In this document: positions 1-4,443 of the stretch, one piece after another | How positions within the stretch are numbered: position 1 is the first letter of the stretch | How the letters are laid out: every line of letters begins with the position of its first letter | Source of the DNA: Clostridia bacterium | GTDB taxonomy: Bacteria > Bacillota > Clostridia > TANB77 > CAG-508 | Length of the DNA: 5,376 nt | Direction: 5' to 3' | Assembly (NCBI GenBank): GCA_900752095.1 | Contig: CAADUD010000041.1 | Coordinates: 1-5,376 of the forward strand | Position numbers and translations under genes: made by a program | The notes under the pieces: model-generated | Told to the model about the DNA's origin: nothing | Seen by the model: only the letters and a program-made list of their open reading frames with translations | The model's database searches: none

Positions 1-195
1 AGAAATGGTGTTGAAATTAAGGATGTTGCTGATATATTAGGACATAGTAAAATTGAAACTACTCAGAATTATTATATATTTCCTACGGAAAATACAAAAA
101 AACAGGTCAATGCTATTCTTGAAGAAATGGTTAATTCAAATATTATAGATGAAATTGTAAAATATAAGATTGATAAAAATAAAAAAAATGATTGA
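1..195 (+). CDS. Tyrosine recombinase/integrase, C-terminal end (5' part outside window)
   Basis: The first 64 codons are an open frame without a start, so the gene begins upstream of the window. The visible part holds the end of the catalytic domain of a phage-type tyrosine recombinase: the box LGHSKIETTQNYY (residues 13-25) matches the family pattern LGHxxIxTTxxY. His15 would be the second active-site His. Tyr24, nine residues later, would be the nucleophile that attacks DNA during strand exchange; Tyr25 next to it is the less likely alternative. A lysine-rich tail of about 35 residues follows and ends at TGA. The upstream catalytic Arg residues are not visible. The gene lies just before an ABC-3C-like cluster with its own promoter, so it may be the integrase of the mobile element that carried it. 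It could equally be an unrelated resident XerC/D-like or transposon integrase. The family call is firm; the element is inferred. Confidence 0.88.
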   Translation, partial: RNGVEIKDVADILGHSKIETTQNYYIFPTENTKKQVNAILEEMVNSNIIDEIVKYKIDKNKKND

Positions 196-200
196 TTTTG

Positions 201-229
201 TTGATTAATATATTAATTAAGTATATAAT
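201..229 (+). promoter_or_regulatory. Sigma-A type promoter for the SMEK/MC6 cluster
   Basis: TTGATT at 201-206 and a perfect TATAAT at 224-229 are separated by exactly 17 bp. Transcription would start near 235-237, giving a leader of about 22 nt before the start codon at 259. AAAGGA at 246-251 serves as ribosome binding site, 7 nt before that ATG. The spacer contains a 14-bp perfect palindrome (204-217). The cluster therefore probably has its own promoter, though nothing visible stops read-through from the recombinase gene. Confidence 0.7.
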
Positions 230-258
230 ATGATAAATAAAAAATAAAGGAAAAATAA

Positions 259-1233
259 ATGAATCGAACAACATATTTTAATTATATAGAAGAAAAATTG
301 AATATAAATGCAGTGAGAATAGAAGCACGCGGAAAATTAAATATATTAGATTTAAATCAACATTCGGAAAATTTTTATAATGATTTTTTAAACAAATTAT
401 ATGGTTGGAATCTTGCAAATTTGAATGAATTAAAACAAAATGTTGAAGCAATAGATTTAGTAGATGAAGAAAATAGGCTTATTGTGCAAGTTTCTGCTAC
501 AGCAACAAAAAGAAAATTAGATAATTCTTTTTCAAAACAAATATATAAAGATTATGTGGGATTTACTTTTAAGTTTGTTTCAATATCTAAAGACTTTAAA
601 ATTAAGAATTATAAGATTCCAAATAATATATACAATTTAAAATTCGACCCAGACAAAGATATTATTGATAAAAATAGAATTCTGAAAAAAATTTTAGGAT
701 TAGATATAATTCACCAGGAAGAAATATATAAATTTATTAAAAAAGAATTAGGAAATGAAATTGATATTTTGAAAATGGATTCAAATCTTGCTACAATTAT
801 AAATATATTGGCTGCAGAGGACTTGAACCATATTGACACAAAATATGAAATAAATGATTTTGAAATAAACAAAAAGATTCAATTCAATAATTTAAATAAT
901 GTTAAAGATATAATAGATGATTATAAGATTTATCATAGTAAAATAGATGAAAAATATATATTATTTGATAAAAATGGAGTAAATAAGAGTCTTACTATTT
1001 TACAAACAATTAGGAATAAATACTATGAAGCGTGTAAAGAATCAAATAATGAGTGTGAAATATTCTTAATTGTTATGGATAAAGTAACTAATATTATCCT
1101 TAATAGTAAAAATTATAAAGAAATCCCTTATGAAGAGTTAGAATTTTGTGTTGGGATTATTGTTGTAGATGCATTTATTAGATGTAAAATTTTTAAAAAT
1201 CCGGAGGGATACAATTATGTTATTGCCAGATAA
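259..1233 (+). CDS. SMEK-domain protein, probable effector/C-terminal component of an ABC-3C system
   Basis: This 324-residue protein opens with what I recognise as a SMEK domain (about residues 1-130): start MNRTTYFNYIEEKLN, then GKLNILDLN with HSENFY (34-40), then NVEAIDL (61-67) and IVQVSATATKRK (75-86). The order Glu37, Asp66, Gln77-Val-Ser resembles the acidic and polar positions of a restriction-endonuclease-like core; nuclease activity is an inference, not shown. The charged helical middle and C-terminus (about 190-324), ending in GIIVVDAFIRCKIFKNPEGY (299-318), look like the C-terminal domain of ABC-3C proteins. In that group an effector domain is fused to this domain and works with a small middle component and an SMC/RecN-like ABC ATPase, probably in DNA-directed defence. 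The start is fixed by AAAGGA 7 nt upstream. The stop overlaps the next gene by 17 bp, suggesting coupled translation. The reading frame is intact although its ATPase partner is missing. No signal peptide or membrane segment is seen. Confidence 0.8.
   Translation: MNRTTYFNYIEEKLNINAVRIEARGKLNILDLNQHSENFYNDFLNKLYGWNLANLNELKQNVEAIDLVDEENRLIVQVSATATKRKLDNSFSKQIYKDYVGFTFKFVSISKDFKIKNYKIPNNIYNLKFDPDKDIIDKNRILKKILGLDIIHQEEIYKFIKKELGNEIDILKMDSNLATIINILAAEDLNHIDTKYEINDFEINKKIQFNNLNNVKDIIDDYKIYHSKIDEKYILFDKNGVNKSLTILQTIRNKYYEACKESNNECEIFLIVMDKVTNIILNSKNYKEIPYEELEFCVGIIVVDAFIRCKIFKNPEGYNYVIAR
1203..1208 (+). promoter_or_regulatory. Ribosome binding site that decides the MC6 start
   Basis: GGAGGG lies 8 nt before the ATG at 1217, inside the end of the SMEK gene. 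The same frame has an earlier ATG at 1169, but that one has no purine-rich site in front of it, and the extra 16 residues (HLLDVKF...) are only the shifted reading of the upstream gene. Confidence 0.8.
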
Positions 1234-1444
1234 TATAAGACCAGAATTAACTATTTATTATAATGGAGCGATTATATTAAAAGAGTTAGAAATAAAAAAT
1301 AAGTATGATATAATAGATTTATATCAAAAGGTAAAAGAAACAAATGATATGTCATTTGTTACATTCATGTTAAGTATAGATTGGCTATATTTACTACAAG
1401 TAGCCATAATAAACCAAAATGGAGAGATAGAGATATGTTCTTAA
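1217..1444 (+). CDS. ABC-3C system middle component 6 (MC6)-like small protein
   Basis: A 75-residue protein beginning MLLPDNIRPELTIYYNGA, followed by a helical stretch (ILKELEIKNKYDIIDLYQKVKE, about 20-41), then SFVTFMLSIDWLYLLQV (46-62) and a short beta-like end NQNGEIEICS. The size, the opening with an N-terminal proline-containing strand, the central helices, the (A/S)xDWLYLL box and the NGEIE wing resemble the compact winged-helix-like MC6 proteins of ABC three-component systems. These bridge the effector/C-terminal component and the ATPase. Its position directly after a SMEK gene, overlapping it by 17 bp, supports the call strongly. GGAGGG 8 nt upstream fixes the start. It appears full length. 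Its last 10 bases overlap the start of the truncated ATPase frame at 1435, the close packing expected of such an operon. The family assignment is from recall of sequence character, not a search. Confidence 0.7.
   Translation: MLLPDNIRPELTIYYNGAIILKELEIKNKYDIIDLYQKVKETNDMSFVTFMLSIDWLYLLQVAIINQNGEIEICS
1421..1427 (+). promoter_or_regulatory. Ribosome binding site of the truncated ATPase frame
   Basis: GGAGAGA within the end of the MC6 gene lies about 7-10 nt before the ATG at 1435. A usable site at this position supports a real gene having started here, in another frame from MC6, rather than a chance ATG. Confidence 0.5.
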
Positions 1445-1515
1445 AATCTTTAATTATTAAAAAAGAAAACGAAAATATAAGAAACATTAAATATAATAGA
1501 AAATTCTTCTATTAA
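1435..1515 (+). pseudogene. N-terminal stub of an ABC-3C ATPase gene, truncated
   Basis: A frame starting at ATG 1435 overlaps the MC6 stop by 10 bp and has a GGAGAGA site upstream. It reads MFLKSLIIKKENENIRNIKYN and then only RKFFY before TAA. The first 21 residues have the form of the first beta strands of SMC/RecN/RecF-like ABC ATPases of ABC-3C systems: a Met-hydrophobic-Leu-Lys start, a charged turn, then IRxIxF/Y. In that family the next residues would be a Gly-(Leu/Ile)-Asn-Leu-Ile-Val stretch leading to the Walker A loop. All of that is missing, including every nucleotide-binding motif. Homology is therefore lost at about 1495-1500, where sequence of a different gene begins in another frame. 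The 26-residue product cannot be an ATPase. The call rests on a short match plus the expected gene order (effector, middle component, ATPase). A chance short frame is the alternative. Confidence 0.6.
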
Positions 1516-1669
1516 TGTAAAATCTGGAGATATTGATATAAAAAGCAAAAATGATATTTATGTAGAAGTGGAAACTAAATCAGGAAATACAGATATTCAA
1601 AATAATAATAGAATGGCAGAAATAGTATTAAAAATAACTACTACATCTGGAAGTATTAAAGTAGCTTAA
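1496..1669 (+). pseudogene. C-terminal remnant of a DUF4097-type beta-strand repeat protein
   Basis: From about 1496 the frame ending at TAA 1667-1669 reads IENSSINVKSGDIDIKSKND, then VETKSGNTDIQNNN and finally IVLKITTTSGSIKVA. These are repeats of the short beta-strand/turn unit (SGD/SGN/SGS followed by alternating hydrophobic residues) typical of the C-terminal part of DUF4097 'putative adhesin' proteins. Such proteins are usually a few hundred residues long with an N-terminal membrane anchor; here only about 57 residues survive. The frame is closed by TAA at 1478-1480, has no ATG at its head and has no ribosome binding site, so it is not expressed as a protein. It directly abuts the truncated ATPase stub, so both genes probably lost their missing parts in one deletion. 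Confidence 0.65.
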
Positions 1670-1682
1670 CTTTTTTTAAGTA

Positions 1683-1711
1683 TAGATTATATTTCTATTA
1701 AATAATATACT
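1683..1711 (+). promoter_or_regulatory. Possible weak promoter before the small membrane protein gene
   Basis: TATACT at 1706-1711 could be a -10 box, with a poor -35 (TAGATT, 1683-1688) 17 bp upstream. This would put the transcript start near 1718, leaving room for the ribosome binding site at 1735. A better-looking TATAAT at 1721-1726 would start transcription on top of that site and fits less well. In DNA this AT-rich either may be chance. Confidence 0.25.
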
Positions 1712-1747
1712 GTAAGAAAATATAATAAAATTATAAGGAGTAAGCCT

Positions 1748-1834
1748 ATGAAAATAAATAAATGGAGAGTAATTCAAGTTATTCAATTTGTATTGTTTCT
1801 GGCTATAAGTGTATTTTTATTTTTAAGAAAATAA
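1748..1834 (+). CDS. 28-residue single-pass membrane protein, function unknown
   Basis: A short frame starting ATG at 1748 is preceded by AAGGAG (1735-1740), 7 nt upstream. The product is MKINKWRVIQ followed by the hydrophobic span VIQFVLFLAISVFLFL (about residues 11-26) and RK at the end. It is thus one transmembrane helix flanked by positive charges on both sides. The good ribosome binding site, the clean hydrophobic helix and the position ahead of a second small membrane reading frame and a hydrolase gene favour a real gene. I do not recognise a family. Small hydrophobic proteins of this size can be transporter accessory peptides or membrane toxins; nothing here decides between these, and no antisense RNA promoter was recognised opposite it. 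Confidence 0.5.
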   Translation: MKINKWRVIQVIQFVLFLAISVFLFLRK

Positions 1835-1844
1835 ACAAAATAGT

Positions 1845-1919
1845 TAGGAGGACTATTTTATGTTGGTTATTAGGAATAAAATCACTTAATTCCATTACTA
1901 ACTAAGTTTTCCGTTGAAT
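1845..1919 (+). pseudogene. Damaged 5' part of a small membrane-protein gene
   Basis: A strong ribosome binding site (AGGAGG, 1846-1851) sits 8 nt before ATG 1860. The frame reads only MLVIRNKIT before TAA at 1887-1889, and a second in-frame TAA follows at 1899-1901. The same frame continues as the 34-residue membrane segment beginning at 1920. Between the stops, another frame reads HLIPLLTKFS, which would fit a hydrophobic protein, so compensating frameshifts rather than two point mutations may explain the breaks. The strong site in front of a frame that dies after nine codons suggests recent damage or a sequencing error. A short leader peptide is possible but less likely. Confidence 0.4.
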
Positions 1920-2024
1920 ATGTTATACATGGTATTAGGAATATTTGAAGTTATGCTAATAGGTGGAATATGGGGAACTTATTTATTAATAAAAAACAAT
2001 AGATGGTTTGGAGGAAAAAAATGA
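1920..2024 (+). CDS. 34-residue membrane segment, intact tail of a small damaged gene
   Basis: The frame from ATG 1920 encodes MLYMVLGIFEVMLIGGIWGT then YLLIKNNRWFGGKK. This is one hydrophobic helix (about residues 3-24) with a positively charged end, again a small single-pass membrane protein. No ribosome binding site precedes ATG 1920; the good one lies before ATG 1860 in the same frame but is separated by two stops. The tail is therefore either the untranslated remainder of a broken gene or is translated weakly. Its TGA overlaps the ATG of the hydrolase gene (ATGA at 2021-2024), an arrangement typical of translational coupling, which suggests the ancestral gene was cotranscribed with the hydrolase. 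Family unknown. Confidence 0.4.
   Translation: MLYMVLGIFEVMLIGGIWGTYLLIKNNRWFGGKK
2010..2014 (+). promoter_or_regulatory. Ribosome binding site that decides the hydrolase start
   Basis: GGAGG lies 6 nt before ATG 2021. An in-frame ATG at 2003 lies in front of this site and would add MVWRKK, but has no site of its own. The start at 2021 gives MKKILIHGSG, the usual beginning of this fold. Confidence 0.85.
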
Positions 2025-2638
2025 AAAAGATTCTAATTCACGGATCAGGACATAAAGCAGATAGTTGGAATAAAGTAATTGTATATATGAATAATGAAGA
2101 TATATTATGTCCTAATTTATCTGAAATTTTAAATGGAAAAGAAGCAAGTTATGATAATTTGTATAATTCTTTTGTAGAATACTGTAATAAAATAGATGGA
2201 AAAGTAGATTTATGTGGTTTATCGTTAGGTGGTATATTAGCACTAAATTATGCGATTGATTATCCAGATAAAATAGAAAAGTTAGTTCTGATTGGCACAC
2301 CTCATAAAGTACCTAAAGTAATATTTACTATTCAAAACATAATATTTAAGTTTTTGCCTAAAAAACTATTTAAAACAATGGCTTTTAATAAAAAAGACAC
2401 ATTTATTTTAGGAAACACAATGAAAAATTTGGATTTTAGTAATAGAGTACAAAATATTAAATGCCCAACTCTAATCATTTGTGGAGAAAAAGATAATGCT
2501 AATATTCAATCAGCTCATTATTTAGCTGAAAACATTGAAAATGTAAAATTAGAAATTATGAAAAATACAGGGCATATCGTAAATGAAGAAAAGCCAGATG
2601 AATTATCAAAATTGATAATAGATTTTTGGAAAAAATAA
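2021..2638 (+). CDS. Small alpha/beta hydrolase (serine hydrolase/esterase type)
   Basis: A 205-residue cytoplasmic protein with a complete alpha/beta-hydrolase signature. Strand 3 leads into HGSG (7-10), the oxyanion-hole loop. The nucleophile elbow is CGLSLGG (65-71) with Ser68. LVLIGTPHKVP (88-98) follows strand 6. CPTLIICGEKD (148-158) carries the acid, Asp158, and TGH (183-185) with His185 completes the triad, followed by NEEKPDELSKLIIDFW. A short cap of about 40 residues (100-140), rich in Ile, Phe and Lys, covers the active site. The length is at the small end for the family but nothing is missing. The substrate cannot be told: esters, thioesters or lactones are all possible. The gene overlaps the preceding small membrane frame by ATGA and is followed by a terminator, so it ends a transcription unit separate from the regulator-exporter operon downstream. 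Confidence 0.88.
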   Translation: MKKILIHGSGHKADSWNKVIVYMNNEDILCPNLSEILNGKEASYDNLYNSFVEYCNKIDGKVDLCGLSLGGILALNYAIDYPDKIEKLVLIGTPHKVPKVIFTIQNIIFKFLPKKLFKTMAFNKKDTFILGNTMKNLDFSNRVQNIKCPTLIICGEKDNANIQSAHYLAENIENVKLEIMKNTGHIVNEEKPDELSKLIIDFWKK

Positions 2639-2652
2639 TAAAAAAATACTTG

Positions 2653-2686
2653 TAAAGCAGTTTAATATATAACTGTTTTATTTTTT
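2653..2686 (+). terminator. Intrinsic terminator after the hydrolase gene
   Basis: A 10-bp stem pairs TAAAGCAGTT (2653-2662) with AACTGTTTTA (2671-2680), with one G-T wobble and an 8-nt AT loop. It is followed directly by six T residues (2681-2686), 15 nt after the hydrolase stop. It separates the hydrolase unit from the SdpR-like operon. The stem is AT-rich and so of moderate strength. Confidence 0.75.
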
Positions 2687-2691
2687 GAAAA

Positions 2692-2714
2692 CTATTTAGA
2701 TAAATATCTAAATA
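2692..2714 (+). promoter_or_regulatory. Upstream operator palindrome (O1) for the SdpR-like repressor
   Basis: A perfect inverted repeat: TATTTAGAT (2693-2701) and ATCTAAATA (2706-2714) around AAAT. It lies 4 bp upstream of the -35 box. A near copy (20 of 22 positions of the palindrome identical) lies 56 bp downstream, immediately after the -10 box. Such duplicated palindromes next to the gene of a small ArsR-type regulator are the expected autorepressor sites. Binding is inferred. Confidence 0.8.
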
Positions 2715-2718
2715 ACTA

Positions 2719-2747
2719 TTGACATTATAAAATTGCAAGAGTAAAAT
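2719..2747 (+). promoter_or_regulatory. Strong sigma-A promoter of the sdpR-like operon
   Basis: A perfect TTGACA (2719-2724), a 17-bp spacer and TAAAAT (2742-2747). Transcription would begin near 2753-2755, inside the second palindrome, about 32 nt before the start codon. This is the best promoter in the window. It is flanked on both sides by palindromes, so RNA polymerase binding should be blocked when repressor is bound. Confidence 0.85.
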
Positions 2748-2771
2748 CTATTTAGACGAATATCTAAATAG
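2748..2771 (+). promoter_or_regulatory. Downstream operator palindrome (O2) covering the transcript start
   Basis: CTATTTAGA (2748-2756) and TCTAAATAG (2763-2771) form a 9-bp perfect inverted repeat directly adjoining the -10 box and covering the likely transcript start. It differs from O1 at only two central positions of the shared 22-bp palindrome. A repressor dimer here would block open-complex formation. Confidence 0.82.
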
Positions 2772-2773
2772 TG

Positions 2774-2780
2774 AAGGTGA
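2774..2780 (+). promoter_or_regulatory. Ribosome binding site that decides the SdpR-like start
   Basis: AAGGTGA lies 5 nt before ATG 2786. A GTG at 2771 is in frame but its first base is the last base of the operator and no Shine-Dalgarno sequence precedes it. Another in-frame ATG at 2792 is 11 nt away, too far to be the better choice. Confidence 0.65.
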
Positions 2781-2785
2781 GTATC

Positions 2786-3085
2786 ATGGGAATGTCGGAA
2801 ACATTAAAAGCTATATCAGATCCTGTTAGAAGGAATATACTGGAAATGCTAAAAAAAGGAAAGATGACAGCTGGTGATATAGCAGACAAATTTAATATAA
2901 CAAACGCATCAGTATCTTATCATTTATCCTATTTAAAAAAAGCAGATTTAGTAAAAGAAGAGAAATATAAAAATTATATCTATTATGAACTAAATACATC
3001 TGTTTTTGAGGAGATTCTAGTTTGGATTTATCAATTTGGAAAAGATGATAAGAAAGGGGATAATAATGATGAAGAAAAAGATTGA
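2786..3085 (+). CDS. sdpR: ArsR-family autorepressor, SdpR-like
   Basis: A 99-residue winged helix-turn-helix protein starting MGMSETLKAISDPVRRNILE, the typical opening of ArsR-type regulators. KMTAGDIADKF (26-36) is the helix before the turn and TNASVSYHLSYLKKADLV (39-56) contains the recognition helix. EEKYKNYIYYELN (58-70) is the beta wing. The end FEEILVWIYQFG (74-85) is the dimerisation helix found in the SdpR group. There are no cysteines, so the metal site of classical ArsR/SmtB sensors is absent. This fits SdpR, which is released by sequestration at the membrane by SdpI rather than by metal binding. The gene is followed by, and overlaps by 20 bp, an SdpI-like gene, the order seen in Bacillus subtilis sdpRI. 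Two palindromes around its promoter indicate autorepression. The symbol is by similarity and gene context, not a demonstrated orthologue. Confidence 0.85.
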   Translation: MGMSETLKAISDPVRRNILEMLKKGKMTAGDIADKFNITNASVSYHLSYLKKADLVKEEKYKNYIYYELNTSVFEEILVWIYQFGKDDKKGDNNDEEKD

Positions 3086-3707
3086 TTGGAAAATTTTAAT
3101 TATAACAGTTTTAATATGTTTAATACCTATAATATTTGGAACAGTTTTATATAATCAACTACCAGAACAAATGGCAGTACATTTTGGGCTAAATAATGAG
3201 CCTAACAGTTTTGCACCAAAAGAATTTGCTTTGTTTGGTATTCCACTACTTATGACAGTACTACAAATAATTTGCTGTATATCAAGTGATTGTATGGAAC
3301 AAAAAAAGCAAAATAAGAAATATATAACAATTTACAAATGGATAATACCTATAATTGGAATGGTATGTTATTTGACAATGTTAGCCTATGGAGCTGGAAT
3401 TGAATTAGATATACGAATAACTGTATGTATAACATTGGGAATAATTTTTATGATGATAGGAAATTATATGCCCAAAACTGAAATAAACAAATTACAAATG
3501 TATTATGTAAGAAAAGATTTTTGGGAAAAAGTAAAAAGAAAAGTAGGATATTTTTTTGTAATAATGGGCTTACTATTTATAATTTCAGCATTTCTAAATT
3601 CAATAGTGTCTTTTATATTAATGATAATACTTATAGTTTGTGCTGTTTTAACTACAATATATTCATATATTTATTTTATAAAAATAGGAGGTAAGGAAAA
3701 TGATTGA
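3066..3707 (+). CDS. sdpI: SdpI-family integral membrane protein (DUF1648 plus SdpI region)
   Basis: A 213-residue membrane protein with about six hydrophobic spans (roughly 10-28, 54-72, 92-111, 117-135, 161-178, 181-205). The first loop, LPEQMAVHFGLNNEPNSFAP (32-51), is the DUF1648 signature (LPxQxxxHFxxxGxPNxxxxK). GNYMPKTEIN (132-141) followed by DFWEKVKRKVG (151-161) corresponds to the SdpI motif GNxMPKxxxNxxxGxRxxWxxxxxxxWxKxxR, here diverged. In Bacillus subtilis SdpI gives immunity to the SdpC toxin and pulls SdpR to the membrane when toxin is bound, relieving repression. The start at ATG 3066 follows AAGGGG by 6 nt; ATG 3069 is nearly as good. The frame overlaps the regulator gene by 20 bp and the ATPase gene by 8 bp, so translation is probably coupled. 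No sdpA, sdpB or sdpC is in the window, so the toxin sensed, if any, may be foreign. Confidence 0.84.
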   Translation: MMKKKIDWKILIITVLICLIPIIFGTVLYNQLPEQMAVHFGLNNEPNSFAPKEFALFGIPLLMTVLQIICCISSDCMEQKKQNKKYITIYKWIIPIIGMVCYLTMLAYGAGIELDIRITVCITLGIIFMMIGNYMPKTEINKLQMYYVRKDFWEKVKRKVGYFFVIMGLLFIISAFLNSIVSFILMIILIVCAVLTTIYSYIYFIKIGGKEND

Positions 3708-4422
3708 AATAAAAAATGTTTCAAAATCTTATGTGAAAGAAAAAAAGTCAGTAGATGACCTAAATCTTGAAATTAAAAATGGAGAAATATTTGGTTTTTT
3801 AGGGCCTAATGGAGCAGGAAAAACAACAACAATAAGAATGATAACTGGAATACTAAATATGGACGAAGGTGATATTTTAATAGATGGAAAAAGTATCAAA
3901 AAAGAACCATTAGAAGCGAAGAAAAATTTTGGATTTGTACCAGACAGTCCAGATATGTTTCTAAAATTGAAAGGAATAGAATATTTAATGTTTATGGCAG
4001 ATGTATATGATGTACCACAAGATAAAAGAAAAGAAAAAATTGAAGAACTAACAAAAAAATTTGAAATATATAATCAACTAAATAATCAAATACAAAGTTA
4101 TTCACATGGTATGAGGCAAAAAATAGTTATATGCGGTGCATTACTTTCAGAGCCTAAAAATTGGATATTAGATGAACCAATGACTGGTTTAGATCCGAAA
4201 TCTTCTTATGATTTAAAAGAAATGATGAGGCAGCACGCAAAGTCTGGTAAAACTGTATTTTTCTCAACACATATATTAGAAGTTGCAGAAAAATTATGTG
4301 ATAGAGTTGGAATTATTAATAAAGGAAAATTAGTATTTGTAGGAACATTTGAAGAGATGAAACAAAAATTCAAAGAAAATGCATCATTAGAGGATTTATT
4401 CTTGGAAATAACAGAAAGATAA
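3700..4422 (+). CDS. ABC exporter ATP-binding protein (ABC-2 type)
   Basis: A 240-residue complete nucleotide-binding domain that powers the membrane protein encoded next. Walker A is GPNGAGKTT (35-43). The ABC signature is the variant YSHGMRQK (134-141). Walker B is NWILDEP (154-160) with Glu159 as catalytic base. The D-loop is GLDP (163-166) and the switch His is in STHILE (His191). The Q-loop position reads FVPDSPDMF (79-87), without the usual Gln; this PDxP form is common in a subgroup of Firmicute ABC-2 exporters. AGGAGG (3686-3691) lies 8 nt upstream, inside the sdpI-like gene, and the frames overlap by 8 bp. The short C-terminal tail, ending in SLEDLFLEITER, is usual for exporter ATPases. 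In this operon it probably helps expel an antimicrobial peptide or membrane-active compound, with SdpI providing immunity; the substrate is inferred only. Confidence 0.92.
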   Translation: MIEIKNVSKSYVKEKKSVDDLNLEIKNGEIFGFLGPNGAGKTTTIRMITGILNMDEGDILIDGKSIKKEPLEAKKNFGFVPDSPDMFLKLKGIEYLMFMADVYDVPQDKRKEKIEELTKKFEIYNQLNNQIQSYSHGMRQKIVICGALLSEPKNWILDEPMTGLDPKSSYDLKEMMRQHAKSGKTVFFSTHILEVAEKLCDRVGIINKGKLVFVGTFEEMKQKFKENASLEDLFLEITER

Positions 4423-4443
4423 TATTGGAAAGGAAGAAAGAAT

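Noticed and set aside
1169..1216. Upstream in-frame ATG that would lengthen the MC6-like protein by 16 residues
   Set aside because: No ribosome binding site precedes it and the added residues are the shifted reading of the SMEK gene end; GGAGGG 8 nt before ATG 1217 fits far better.
1665..1680. Possible terminator after the DUF4097 remnant (T run at 1671-1677)
   Set aside because: Only 4-5 bp of AT pairing (CTTAA/TTAAG) can form and the T run falls in the loop, not after the stem.
1860..1919. Stop codon reassignment as an explanation for in-frame TAA codons
   Set aside because: Other genes in the window end at TAA in the expected place (SMEK, MC6, hydrolase, ATPase), so TAA is a normal stop here and damage is simpler.
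259..2024. CRISPR array or toxin-antitoxin module in the accessory part
   Set aside because: No regularly spaced repeats are present, and the small hydrophobic frames have no recognisable antitoxin gene or antisense RNA promoter beside them.
2112..2300. 62-codon reading frame on the minus strand inside the hydrolase gene
   Set aside because: It lies wholly antisense to a gene with a full catalytic triad, is composed of low-complexity His/Asn/Leu/Tyr-rich sequence, and has no family signature.
2556..2738. 60-codon minus-strand reading frame across the hydrolase end, terminator and promoter region
   Set aside because: It crosses a terminator and an operator on the other strand, and its Phe/Leu/Tyr/Ile-rich translation is what AT-rich noncoding sequence gives.
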